The notes under the pieces were generated by a model, which was not told where the DNA came from, did no database searches, and saw nothing but the letters and a program-made list of their open reading frames with translations. This document shows positions 8,973 through 17,312 of a stretch of 64,000 bases of DNA, piece after piece. How positions within the stretch are numbered: the stretch's first letter is position 1; every line of letters begins with the position of its first letter. The DNA is taken from assembly GCF_963668475.1 (NCBI RefSeq), contig NZ_OY764544.1, positions 1,364,001 to 1,428,000 of the forward strand, written 5' to 3'. A program made the position numbers and the translations under genes. The stretch is from an uncultured Methanospirillum sp. Its GTDB lineage: Archaea > Halobacteriota > Methanomicrobia > Methanomicrobiales > Methanospirillaceae.

Positions 8973-9395
8973 ATGTCTGACGAGTGGAACCCAAAAATCC
9001 AGGCAATCATCTGTAACTGGTGTTCGTATGCCGGAGCAGACCTTGCTGGTGGTGCCCGTATCCAGTACCCGCCAGATGTTCGTGGTGTTCGTGTCATGTG
9101 CACGGGCCGTGTTGATATGCTCTTCATCCTGAAGGCTTTCGTTGATGGTGCAGACGGTGTTCTTGTCTCCGGATGCCACTTCGGTGACTGCCACTACCTT
9201 GAAGGAAACTACAAGGCAGCAAAGAGGATGTTCATGATCAAGTCCCTGATGAAGAACATCGGTCTTGACGACAAGAGATTCCGTATGACCTTCGTCTCTG
9301 CATCTGAGGGTGCAAAATGGGGTAAGGTTATGGAAGATGTCAGCGCCAAGGTCCGGGAACTCGGACCAAGTCCGATCAAAGAGTTTCAGAAATAA
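8973..9395 (+). CDS. flpD: MvhD/FlpD-family [2Fe-2S] subunit linking Hdr to hydrogenase or formate dehydrogenase
   Basis: A 140-residue protein of the methyl-viologen-reducing hydrogenase delta-subunit family. Conserved cysteines lie in CNWCSYAGAD, VMCTGR and SGCHFGDCHY, which bind a [2Fe-2S] cluster. The family docks on HdrA and delivers electrons from the Mvh hydrogenase or, in formate-using methanogens, from Fdh. No mvhAG or fdhAB genes are in the window, so the electron donor cannot be read directly. Methanospirillum biology suggests Fdh. It is the last gene of the fwdG-hdr unit; T-rich sequence (CTTTTTTTAAGG) follows the stop and may terminate transcription. Confidence 0.9.
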   Translation: MSDEWNPKIQAIICNWCSYAGADLAGGARIQYPPDVRGVRVMCTGRVDMLFILKAFVDGADGVLVSGCHFGDCHYLEGNYKAAKRMFMIKSLMKNIGLDDKRFRMTFVSASEGAKWGKVMEDVSAKVRELGPSPIKEFQK

Positions 9396-9702
9396 ACTCA
9401 TACATCATCCTTTTTTTAAGGTATGATAGTCCGGGTTTCATGGTCTGAAATGCCTTAATAATAGCCTATTACCACCAGTTCTTTGATCAAACAATGATTA
9501 CTGGAGAGTATCGAGCGATGCCTGACTCCTCCAGGTTTACTTTTTATTACTGATTGCAGATCAGAAGATCACAGTCAGAACTTTAACTATTCTTTCATAA
9601 ACATAGTTGCAACGAGTCAATAGATTTGAGAATATTCTTTTATAATACACTGAATTGAAGAGATTTTGCAGATCTGTTGGAGATACTACCTTCCGGGATA
9701 TC
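9396..9702. promoter_or_regulatory. Intergenic region with promoter of the PqqD/radical SAM cassette
   Basis: About 300 bases without a gene. The left edge has a T7 run that may end the hdr transcript. A TATA-like TTTTATAATAC at about 9639-9649 is spaced suitably for the cassette starting at 9703. No other structure was seen. Confidence 0.4.
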
Positions 9703-9978
9703 ATGTCAAGCAACGATTCATTACCTGAAATCCTTCCCCAGATCTCACTTAGGGAAGAGTATGATGACTGGGCGTTTCTCTATAATCCAGATACCAGGGC
9801 AACTGTGGGACTGACTCCCTCCGGAGTCACAGTCTGGAAATGCCTCATCGAAAAAAAAGACCTGGCTGGCATCAAAAAGGCATTATCAGAAGAGTTCGGA
9901 GATCTGCCAGATGATCTGGAGACAGATATCAGGGCATTTCTGGATCAGGTCGTTGATCTAGGATTTGCAAAGAGATAA
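9703..9978 (+). CDS. PqqD-like peptide-binding protein (RiPP recognition element)
   Basis: A 91-residue PqqD-family protein. LTPSGVTVWKCL and the helical C-terminus with DLETDIRAFLDQVVDLGF follow the PqqD pattern in which a winged helix binds the leader of a precursor peptide and presents it to a radical SAM enzyme. I chose ATG 9703; an upstream TTG at 9655 would add 16 residues of unlike character. It is followed after eight bases by a radical SAM/SPASM enzyme, the usual pairing. I recall similar PqqD-like proteins in the SynChlorMet (SCM) cassette of Methanospirillum, Syntrophobacter and Chlorobium; that match is from memory. Confidence 0.8.
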   Translation: MSSNDSLPEILPQISLREEYDDWAFLYNPDTRATVGLTPSGVTVWKCLIEKKDLAGIKKALSEEFGDLPDDLETDIRAFLDQVVDLGFAKR

Positions 9979-9986
9979 GTCAGACA

Positions 9987-11114
9987 ATGACTTCAGAGAT
10001 ACCTGAAAACCGCCGTCTGATGAAGACACCAAAGAGTCTGGACATAGATATTACCTCCCGGTGCAATCTTCACTGTAAATACTGTTTTCACCGGACAAGC
10101 CCGGCTGATACCGGGAGTGAACTATCAACTGCCGAATGGCTCTCGTTCTTTGATGAACTCGGGAGATGTGCCGTCATGGAGGTTACTATCGGGGGAGGTG
10201 AGCCATTCATCAGGACTGATCTGAGAGAACTGATTGGAGGTATAATAAAAAACCGGATGCGATTCTCTATCCTCTCGAATGGTTCATTGATCACACCTGA
10301 TCTGGCGGAGAACATCGCCTCAACAGGCAGATGCAACTCGGTTCAGGTCTCGATAGACGGGTCCCGACCTGAAATTCATGATCGTCTACGCGGTGCTGGT
10401 TCTTTTGAGGGTGCTATCAGAGGGATAAAAAATCTCCAGTCATCAGGGGTCAGCGTGACTTCACGGATCACAGTAAACCCGTACAATATTGATGATCTTG
10501 ACAATATTGCCAGACTTCTTCTCGATGAGATGGGAATGAACTTCATCTCTACGAACAGTGTATGCCATCTTGGTCTGGCACGTTCTCATGAGGATGAAGT
10601 GAACCTCAACGCAGAAGAGCAGTGTCGTGCAATGGAAAAACTCATGACTCTTGCCCGAATGTATGAAAACCGGATCATATCAACAGCAGGCCCGCTCTCC
10701 CAGGTGAGGAGTTACCAGCAGATGGAGATTGCACGTCGTAATGGGAGGGCACTTCCCGGAAGGGGATATCTAACAGGGTGTGGATGTATGTGGAGCAAAA
10801 TGACTGTCAGGCCGGATGGCATGATGGTTCCCTGCGGAATGCTCTCACATATCGAGCTTGGCAGAATCAATAAAGTCCCATTGCGTGAAGTCTGGCAGTC
10901 TCATCCCGAGTTTACCAAGCTCCGGGACAGATATAAAATTCCGCTCTCAACCTTTGATGAATGCAGGAGTTGTGAGTACATCATGACCTGCACCGGAAAC
11001 TGCCCTGCAAGCAGTTACACCAGGGTTCACGATGTCTATGCACCGAGTCCGGATGGATGCTTAAAGAGGTTTCTTCAGGAGGGGGGCCGCGTCATAGGGA
11101 TGGATGGGTCGTGA
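9987..11114 (+). CDS. Radical SAM/SPASM peptide maturase 1
   Basis: A 375-residue enzyme. The radical SAM cluster motif CNLHCKYC (C26, C30, C33) and the GGGEPF SAM-binding segment (about residue 70) are intact. The C-terminal SPASM domain supplies further cysteines in CGCMWSK, VPCGML, CRSCEYIMTCTGNC and DGCLKRF, enough for two auxiliary 4Fe-4S clusters. Such enzymes crosslink or otherwise modify ribosomal peptides. Its place directly after the PqqD-like gene and before a second SPASM enzyme marks it as part of a RiPP cassette. It resembles the PqqE/ScmE-ScmF group; which of the two it corresponds to cannot be told by eye. Confidence 0.85.
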   Translation: MTSEIPENRRLMKTPKSLDIDITSRCNLHCKYCFHRTSPADTGSELSTAEWLSFFDELGRCAVMEVTIGGGEPFIRTDLRELIGGIIKNRMRFSILSNGSLITPDLAENIASTGRCNSVQVSIDGSRPEIHDRLRGAGSFEGAIRGIKNLQSSGVSVTSRITVNPYNIDDLDNIARLLLDEMGMNFISTNSVCHLGLARSHEDEVNLNAEEQCRAMEKLMTLARMYENRIISTAGPLSQVRSYQQMEIARRNGRALPGRGYLTGCGCMWSKMTVRPDGMMVPCGMLSHIELGRINKVPLREVWQSHPEFTKLRDRYKIPLSTFDECRSCEYIMTCTGNCPASSYTRVHDVYAPSPDGCLKRFLQEGGRVIGMDGS

Positions 11115-11212
11115 TCTCATCCTGCCCGGCCATGGATCTACCCTTTCGCACACAAATCTCATTTGATCTCCAATAATTGAAAAATATTGCTGATTCTCCG
11201 GGATATACTATT

Positions 11213-12331
11213 ATGGAAAAAGCTGAATCAATCAAAACAGAAGTCAAAAAGACAATACCTCCGTTAAAGACACTGTACTTTTACCTTACCGGTGACTGCA
11301 ATATGGCATGTCGTCACTGCTGGATAGCTCCGACGTTTGAAAACTCAGATCGATCGCAGATGTATCTGCCATTCGAACTCTTTACAAAGGTTGTTCGCGA
11401 AGGGAAGGAGATGGGAATATCTGGGATTAAACTGACAGGTGGCGAGCCTTTCATACATCCTGATATCATCAATATCCTCCAGTTTATCCGGGATAATGAA
11501 CTTACCCTTACTATCGAGTCCAACGGGGTTGCACTGACACCAAATCTTGCTGATCTAATCCGTTCATGCAGACGGCCATTCATCTCAATCAGTATCGACG
11601 GTTCACGGGAGAGTCATGAATGGATGAGGGGAGTAAAAGGCTCGTTCGAACGGGTCTCACAAGGTGTCCGCTGCCTTGTTGAAACCGGCGTTCACCCCCA
11701 GGTGATAATGGCTGTTTCCAAACGTAATCAGCACGAGATAGCGGTACTCGCCAGATATGCCCAGGATCTTGGAGCCTGTTCAGTAAAGTACAACTTCGTC
11801 ACCCCTACATCACGAGGAGAGACAATGGGGGAGGAAGACGGTGTTATCCCTGTTTCTGAACAGGTATCCCTTGCCCGGTGGATCAAAGATGATCTTCAGA
11901 AAGAGATGAAGATTGATCTCATGACCAACCTTCCGATGGCATTTAGCGGGCTGTCATCAATCCTTGGCCCACAGGGAAATTGCGGACGATGCGGTATCTT
12001 CTCGATTGTCGGTATCCTTTCAGACGGGAGGTATGCCCTTTGTGGCATCGGGACAAGTATCTCTGAACTCTGCTTTGGTCATGTATCAACAGATTCCCTG
12101 AAGAATATATGGGAGGAGACTGGGGTCCTGGGTACAATCCGGAACAGTCTTCCCAAAGATCTGAAAGGTATCTGCTCACACTGTCTGGTCAAAAAAATCT
12201 GCCTCGGCCATTGTATTGCAAATAATTACTATACATACAGGGATCTGATGGCCGGGCATAAATTCTGCGAGGAAGCATTCAGGGAAGGTGTTTTCCCGAT
12301 GACACGATATTGTGAAGGCGGGGTAGAGTAA
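11213..12331 (+). CDS. Radical SAM/SPASM peptide maturase 2
   Basis: A 372-residue radical SAM enzyme with CNMACRHC (C29, C33, C36) and TGGEPF. A SPASM-type C-terminus has CGRCGIFS, ALCGIG, CSHCLVKKICLGHC and late cysteines near KFCEEAF and RYCEGG. I prefer ATG 11213 to the TTG at 11177. The gene lies 98 bases after maturase 1, so it may have its own promoter (AAAAATATT near 11180) or read through. Two different SPASM enzymes with one PqqD-like protein suggest two successive modifications of one peptide. The convergent small gene at 12501-12713 is the best local precursor candidate. Confidence 0.85.
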   Translation: MEKAESIKTEVKKTIPPLKTLYFYLTGDCNMACRHCWIAPTFENSDRSQMYLPFELFTKVVREGKEMGISGIKLTGGEPFIHPDIINILQFIRDNELTLTIESNGVALTPNLADLIRSCRRPFISISIDGSRESHEWMRGVKGSFERVSQGVRCLVETGVHPQVIMAVSKRNQHEIAVLARYAQDLGACSVKYNFVTPTSRGETMGEEDGVIPVSEQVSLARWIKDDLQKEMKIDLMTNLPMAFSGLSSILGPQGNCGRCGIFSIVGILSDGRYALCGIGTSISELCFGHVSTDSLKNIWEETGVLGTIRNSLPKDLKGICSHCLVKKICLGHCIANNYYTYRDLMAGHKFCEEAFREGVFPMTRYCEGGVE

Positions 12332-12500
12332 CCCAGACTTATGCTGGTTGACTGGTGAGGGAAGATAGAACGGTCTGGTTATTTGATTCCATCCTTTATT
12401 CACCAATCAGCGGTTTCAATCTTTTATCTGGAGAAATGATGGAATACCCAAAAAGAAGGTACTGAGACAGAAATACTGCCACATACCTTTGTATCAATCC

Positions 12501-12713
12501 TTAATTTGAGTCGCGATATGGGCGGGAAACCTGCGCAGAAGCCCCATTTGTTACACAGTCATATGCAGCGCTCAGGCCAGTACCACATCCGATATCTCCT
12601 GCACCACTTACACAGGTATCGATATAGGTATCATTTCCGGTGAGTGAGATCGCCTTTGGGGGCATATATTTTTTGTAGTGGGGATTGATGTCTGAAACTC
12701 CTCTTAGTACCAT
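12501..12713 (-). CDS. Candidate RiPP precursor peptide of the radical SAM cassette
   Basis: A 70-residue peptide convergent with the two SPASM enzymes. The N-terminal half (HYKKYMPPKAISLTG, about residues 12-26) has the Tyr/Pro/Lys-then-Leu character of many leader peptides bound by PqqD-like domains. The C-terminal half is rich in Gly, Ala, Ser, Asp and Thr, with cysteines at 34, 43 and 53 spaced 9 and 10 apart, as expected for a core peptide. No hydrophobic helix or known domain is seen. A TATA-like run (AAATATTTAAATATG on the minus strand, about 12736-12750) precedes the ATG. Assignment rests on size, composition and location; I cannot verify homologs. Confidence 0.6.
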   Translation of the reverse strand: MVLRGVSDINPHYKKYMPPKAISLTGNDTYIDTCVSGAGDIGCGTGLSAAYDCVTNGASAQVSRPYRDSN

Positions 12714-12830
12714 GGTAGTACCTTTGATTTGACTACATATTTAAATATTTATTTGGGAACCCCGGCCATCTGATTTCATCATCGATGGGAAAATTCTCAC
12801 AAGTAACGAAATTGATTGGAATTTTTACTT

Positions 12831-14372
12831 TTAGTCCCCTTTCATCGGTGGAATGCCACCCAAAAAACTGACTATGGACTTCTGTCTTCTTGAAAGCCTT
12901 GCTGGTGAGACAGATGGCTGGTATGACTTTACAATGTGTATCGGCCGGAGTTCGGTGATGAGGGATTCAAAGGTAGAGATTTCAGGAGTCTGGATCTTTT
13001 GAATCCGGTTTAAGATAAGATATTTTATAAGCATAGCCAGAAAGCAGATAAAGAAGACTCCTTTTCGTATCCGTTCTAATCTATACCCCTTAAAGTCTCG
13101 TTCCAATTCAGAGATAAACTGGCTCATCTCTTTCTCGAACTCTCCCCGAAGATCTACGAGAGTAAAACAGTCTTCCCAGGTAAAGTTTCCCTGATATAGC
13201 ACACAACTTCGACCTAACTTCTTTAAGGCAAGGTTCATCTCGTCCTGATCTATCCTGATCTGATACGAGCCGTTATTTTCTGCAATTACGAAAAAACGTC
13301 TAAATGGGCCTGAAGCCTCATCTACTAGCTCCTGAATAGTACCCGGGTAATCCCGTGTCTCCTGGATCAGATCACGGACACCTTGAAGATTCTTATGGAA
13401 CGCGAGGCGATCTGCCTGTTCCTTCTTGATATCATGCAGAATGTATCCGGGAACGCTGATCTTTCCAAATTTTACTGAAAATGGGCGGATGTAACATGCT
13501 TCTCCATGGTAATACCTGATATTTGCCGGGTGATCCATCTGTTCACCCCAGTTGAGCACATGTGATGCAACCGGTCCATAGGAGGCATCAGTCCGGGTGA
13601 TAAACTGGCAACTGGCATGAATCAGTCTCATCATCAGGGATGGAGAGAGGTAATCCCAGTGGGGAACAATCACTCCTCCGGGAATATTGCCATAGCAGAC
13701 CCTATCGATGCTATCCTCGATCACAGCACGCTGGACCTGAAAAGCCTCAAACCCGGCAAGGGTTTTTTTGATGGGATCATACTGAATCCGAACTCCAAGT
13801 TCACGCTCAAGCATCTCCTCATAATAGAGTCCACTCCCTTTCTCCCTCATAAGTTCAGGGATATCGTGGAGTCGCAGAGTGAAGAGAACCCGCTGATCAG
13901 AAAGGTCATTTACAGAAGAGAACATCTGCGAGAAGAGTTCTGCAACCGGGCGGTCGGATATCTTCTGTAGTAATAACATCAGGTTCTCTTCATCAAAGTC
14001 TGCTTCGGGAATAAGTTTGGATAGATATGTGCTCTCAAGCCATGTGTTGAGGTTCGCTGGCGGAGATGGATAATATAACCGGTTGATAGCAAGCAGAACA
14101 ACCGACGATGCTTCATCAGGAGAACAGATAGAGAGCAGTGACTCAAGAATCTTATATTCTTTTACGGCCCAGTATGCGGGTAGATACTCACCGAAATCAT
14201 AAATCTGCCCTGATTTTCCCCCCCGTTCTTTTTTAACCGGCTCCCCATCGATATTTTTACCCAGGTATTTTGTCTTCTGTCGCCATTTGCCGGTTTCTGG
14301 ATCATAGTAGGGAGTAACCTCATAGAGGTATTCTTTTCCTTTTATGACCTTGGTCCTGACAAATGGCTTCAT
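12831..14372 (-). CDS. IS1634/IS4-like transposase-related protein, orphan
   Basis: A 513-residue protein. The start (MKPFVRTKVIKGKEYLYEV, then a KWRQKTKYLGK stretch) and the C-terminal region (LYQGNFTWEDCFTLVD followed by a long helical RLERIRKGVFFICFLAML segment) resemble IS1634-group DDE transposases. Candidate catalytic residues are Asp in LRLHDIPE, Asp in PHWDYLS and Glu in FTWED, but the spacing is compressed and the match tentative. No terminal inverted repeats or target duplication could be found in the 117 and 161 flanking bases. It may be a domesticated or immobile copy. It is distinct from the IS1634-type element at 56264-59295. Confidence 0.6.
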   Translation of the reverse strand: MKPFVRTKVIKGKEYLYEVTPYYDPETGKWRQKTKYLGKNIDGEPVKKERGGKSGQIYDFGEYLPAYWAVKEYKILESLLSICSPDEASSVVLLAINRLYYPSPPANLNTWLESTYLSKLIPEADFDEENLMLLLQKISDRPVAELFSQMFSSVNDLSDQRVLFTLRLHDIPELMREKGSGLYYEEMLERELGVRIQYDPIKKTLAGFEAFQVQRAVIEDSIDRVCYGNIPGGVIVPHWDYLSPSLMMRLIHASCQFITRTDASYGPVASHVLNWGEQMDHPANIRYYHGEACYIRPFSVKFGKISVPGYILHDIKKEQADRLAFHKNLQGVRDLIQETRDYPGTIQELVDEASGPFRRFFVIAENNGSYQIRIDQDEMNLALKKLGRSCVLYQGNFTWEDCFTLVDLRGEFEKEMSQFISELERDFKGYRLERIRKGVFFICFLAMLIKYLILNRIQKIQTPEISTFESLITELRPIHIVKSYQPSVSPARLSRRQKSIVSFLGGIPPMKGD

Positions 14373-14533
14373 GATATGGAGATTAGGGTCATCAAGTTAG
14401 GCAGTGTATTGTTGAGATAGCCGATATTATTTGAAATTTTTTCAATTGAGGATTAATTTTTCGTGGATATGGTGACTAATATTTTAACTGAAAATATTTA
14501 TCCCCCATCTTATTTATAGGTGATACGGCTATC

Positions 14534-15055
14534 ATGACCTTGAATAATATTGATCTATCACAGATTGATGCCTATGAGGCAGAAATCAAAATAAATCGCG
14601 ATGAAGCTAAGTTTACAACAAAATTGGAAGGGGCATGGTGCTTTGAAGAGGGTGGCCCTCAGTTCACAGCAAATGCAAAGGTAAAAAATGGCGTAGTATC
14701 CTTCTCTCTTTCACATCCTAATTTTGCCGGGCCCGGACCATGCCCAAGTCCGATGTCATTTGGGCTATTCTGGATTGCCGGTTGCGCAAGTGCGACATTC
14801 ATGTCTTCTGCTGAGAAGAAGAATATCAAAATCTCTTCCCTGAAGACAACGATAGAGGCTGATCTCAACTATCTGCAGCAGTTCAACCTTTCTGATGAAC
14901 CACTGGTGTCGGCTTATCGTATTGTATTCTCTGTACGTTCTGATGCATCAGAAGAAGAGATTGAAGAGTTACGCCTCGCAGCTCTGAATGGATGTATGGC
15001 GATGTATACCGTTCGAAATGCAGTTCCTCTCGATCTTTCTGTGAAAAAGGAGTAA
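14534..15055 (+). CDS. OsmC-family protein
   Basis: A 173-residue OsmC-like protein. The two family cysteines are at about C84 (IAGCASATF) and C154 (NGCMAMYTV). In OsmC/Ohr enzymes these reduce hydroperoxides; other members handle sulfur compounds. Here the gene leads a unit with two YeeE/YedE half-transporters and TusA, so a role in sulfane-sulfur handling is more likely than general peroxide defence (inference). TATA-like sequence lies upstream (CTTATTTATAGG about 14510-14520). The next gene starts eight bases later. Confidence 0.8.
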   Translation: MTLNNIDLSQIDAYEAEIKINRDEAKFTTKLEGAWCFEEGGPQFTANAKVKNGVVSFSLSHPNFAGPGPCPSPMSFGLFWIAGCASATFMSSAEKKNIKISSLKTTIEADLNYLQQFNLSDEPLVSAYRIVFSVRSDASEEEIEELRLAALNGCMAMYTVRNAVPLDLSVKKE

Positions 15056-15062
15056 GGTACCT

Positions 15063-15572
15063 ATGAAATTATCTGGAAGTTGCCTTGAAGGCAAGAATGG
15101 CCCATTCATCCTGGGAGTTATTATCGGAGTCCTTGCAGCAGTTGTTCAGGGATTGACAATTTCTGCAGGAGGTCCTGAGGCGTATGGGTTTTGTGCTCTC
15201 TGCCACACCCGTGATCTCGTGAACGGGTTGCTCAACATCGGGTTAGGCACTAACCTTGGTCTTGCTGCGGTATCAAAAGCTGCTGTCCTTCCGGTGATGA
15301 GCATGGTTGGAGTACTTATCGGGGGATTTGTCGCAGCAAAGCTGAGTCGGGAATACCGGGTCAAGTCTGCATCGGTAAAGGATATTATCATCTACTTCAT
15401 TGGTGGCGTTCTCCTGATGCAGTTCGGGCTTCTCCTTGGAGCATGTCCATACCGGGCAGCAATCAGATTCGCGTATGGGGATCTTGTCGCCCTGGTTGGG
15501 ATTATTGGTATTGTCATAGGAGTGTGGATATCCCTGTATCTCATTCAGCGATCTTCCAGGGGAGGTGTTTAA
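15063..15572 (+). CDS. YeeE/YedE-family sulfur transporter, N-terminal half protein
   Basis: A 169-residue membrane protein with about four hydrophobic segments and the YeeE/YedE cysteine signatures: GFCALCHTRD (C44, C47) and LLGACPYRAA (C128). In the thiosulfate transporter TsuA of this family, conserved cysteines relay thiosulfate across the membrane. Here the usual single protein is split into two genes, and this is the first half. The second starts immediately after its stop, so both probably assemble together. The substrate is likely thiosulfate or another sulfur compound, given TusA downstream. Confidence 0.82.
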   Translation: MKLSGSCLEGKNGPFILGVIIGVLAAVVQGLTISAGGPEAYGFCALCHTRDLVNGLLNIGLGTNLGLAAVSKAAVLPVMSMVGVLIGGFVAAKLSREYRVKSASVKDIIIYFIGGVLLMQFGLLLGACPYRAAIRFAYGDLVALVGIIGIVIGVWISLYLIQRSSRGGV

Positions 15573-16088
15573 ATGGCAGGATGGATCTCCAAGGACCTTG
15601 CTGTAATACTTGTCCCGATCATAACGCTCATTGTCGGGTGTATTATTGGATACCTTGCACAGAGAACAGGTTTCTGTGCAATTGGAGGATTCAGGGATTA
15701 CATTCTCTTCAGACATACGCGGCTTCTGAAAGGATTTTTCTCAATAATTATCAGTGCATTTGTCGCGTACCTGCTCCTGCATGCTATTACTGCAGGTGCT
15801 TTTGAACACTTTCCCTGGGCATTAACGAGTGGCATCCTCTCACCAGTCCCGGGAGCCCCAGCTGATCTTTCAGCAGCTGCATATCTGATCCTTGCCCTGA
15901 TTGGTGGAATTGGAATGGGAGTTATTGGAGTATATCTTGGTGGTTGCCCGCTTCGTCAGTTTGTGATGACAACCGAAGGAAATATGAAGTCACTCTGGTT
16001 TGTTGTGGGCATGGCCGTAGGGAGTGTGCTTTTTTATCTCATCACTATGGGACTTGTGAAAGGAATTCTCAAAATAGCAGGACTTTAA
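15573..16088 (+). CDS. YeeE/YedE-family sulfur transporter, C-terminal half protein
   Basis: A 171-residue membrane protein with about five hydrophobic stretches. It repeats the family signature as RTGFCAIGGFRD (C35) and LGGCPLRQFV. The ATG directly abuts the stop of the preceding half, with GGAGGTG upstream, so translation is coupled. Together the pair matches one full-length YeeE/YedE transporter, and it is followed one base later by a TusA-like sulfur carrier, the typical partner on the cytosolic side. Confidence 0.82.
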   Translation: MAGWISKDLAVILVPIITLIVGCIIGYLAQRTGFCAIGGFRDYILFRHTRLLKGFFSIIISAFVAYLLLHAITAGAFEHFPWALTSGILSPVPGAPADLSAAAYLILALIGGIGMGVIGVYLGGCPLRQFVMTTEGNMKSLWFVVGMAVGSVLFYLITMGLVKGILKIAGL

Positions 16089-16089
16089 C

Positions 16090-16314
16090 ATGGCTGATAA
16101 AAAACTTGATATTACCGGGGTCGTGTGCCCGTTCTGTGTCTTGAAGGTGAAAAACGCCATGGAACAGATTGTATCTGGTGATACACTCACAATACTGAGT
16201 GATCATCCGCCGGCAGCAAAGGACTCAATTCCTGCTTTTGCTGAGATGAATGGATGGAAATGTTCAGTTCATGAGTCTGCTCCAGGGCTATGGGAATTGA
16301 CAATAAGAAAATAG
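16090..16314 (+). CDS. TusA/SirA-family sulfur carrier
   Basis: A 74-residue TusA-like protein. The active cysteine is C13 in VVCPFCVLK. The usual CPxP motif is replaced by CPFC, adding a second cysteine (C16), which could form a disulfide or bind sulfur differently. The remainder (IVSGDTLTILSDHP) follows the beta-alpha-beta-alpha TusA fold. It lies directly behind the split YeeE/YedE transporter and probably accepts sulfur imported by it and passes it to cytosolic enzymes. Start ATG 16090. Confidence 0.85.
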   Translation: MADKKLDITGVVCPFCVLKVKNAMEQIVSGDTLTILSDHPPAAKDSIPAFAEMNGWKCSVHESAPGLWELTIRK

Positions 16315-16369
16315 AAAATATTCTCAATCTTTTTTTATCCCGATTCCTCACACGTATGTACGCCCTTTC

Positions 16370-16588
16370 ATGACTGAACCCACTGATATCAGGGATGAGA
16401 CCTGCACAAACCTGTCTCTCCTCCTCAACCTGCTGATCAGGAATATCAAACCGGGAGAGAGATTTCAGGTAATTACTACCCGGAGGCAGTTGGTACAGAT
16501 AGAAGAGGTATTACGTCAGAATAACATTGATGTCGAGCATGAATCCCTGCCAGAGGATCTGCTTGTCACAATCTCAAGATCAGAATAG
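16370..16588 (+). CDS. Small TusA-like protein lacking the CPxP motif
   Basis: A 72-residue protein. The layout TCTNLSLLLNLL, then KPGERFQVITTRRQ and a C-terminal SLPEDLLVTI resembles the TusA fold, but the motif is CTNL instead of CPxP, with one cysteine (C12). It follows the true TusA gene by 55 bases. It could be a degenerate carrier or a binding partner. The fold assignment is by pattern only. Confidence 0.5.
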   Translation: MTEPTDIRDETCTNLSLLLNLLIRNIKPGERFQVITTRRQLVQIEEVLRQNNIDVEHESLPEDLLVTISRSE

Positions 16589-16611
16589 ATTTTTGGAAAA
16601 AGTATCTGGGT

Positions 16612-17172
16612 TTAAAGCCCCATCTCTTCCCGGACTTCATCTTTGTGGATAACTACATCCCAGGTTTTTCCAGTAAGGCAGAACCCATGTTTATCGAGAA
16701 CTAATACCGGGTAACTTGCAATATCTTCAGGAATTGGCTGAGTGTCTATCCGTTTGAAGTTTATGAGGTCTTCAGCACGTAGTCCGATAATAGCACATAA
16801 CTCTTTGAGCTCTATCAGCCATCTGCGGAGATCACGAACATCAATAGTGTCCCATTTCATGATCTGGAAGAGTTTCATGTATACATCACGTTCCTGCGCA
16901 ATGTGCCGGACGCCGTCGTCCTTTTTAAAATAAAACTCAAATAAATTTTTAATATCTTTGATATCTTGTGCTAATTCGAAGAGACTATTTTGGCTGGTAT
17001 TTATCGCAATTCGTAAATCACTGTCTGAAACTTTTTTGGCAACTTCCCGAAGGTTAATGCATTCCTCTTTTATTTCATCAGCATTTTCATCAAGTTCCTT
17101 CAGGCAATCTACAAACTTTTCTTCGATATTTACTCCAAAGAAAGCCTCCATATGCTCTGAAAAATCGGCCAT
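16612..17172 (-). CDS. Hypothetical protein with helical N-terminal region
   Basis: A 186-residue soluble protein that I do not recognise. I take ATG 17172 (MADFSEHMEAFFGVN) because the frame upstream of it reads into the divergent gene and looks non-coding. Residues about 15-80 are charged and helical with heptad-like spacing (a possible coiled coil); a compact C-terminus carries SYPVLVLDKHGFCLTGK. It is divergent from the sulfite-reductase-like gene, sharing a promoter region of about 140 bases, and convergent with the TusA-like gene. Confidence 0.6.
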   Translation of the reverse strand: MADFSEHMEAFFGVNIEEKFVDCLKELDENADEIKEECINLREVAKKVSDSDLRIAINTSQNSLFELAQDIKDIKNLFEFYFKKDDGVRHIAQERDVYMKLFQIMKWDTIDVRDLRRWLIELKELCAIIGLRAEDLINFKRIDTQPIPEDIASYPVLVLDKHGFCLTGKTWDVVIHKDEVREEMGL

Positions 17173-17312
17173 GCTTATACTCAGTTCTAAGGAGATAAAA
17201 AACCTACATTTAAATAAAAAATCATGTGTTGTGCAATGAAGTTTACCAAGCAAAACTGATGTTTTACCTTCTGGAAAGTATTTACCTGACAACCAGAGTA
17301 CGTACTTACATC

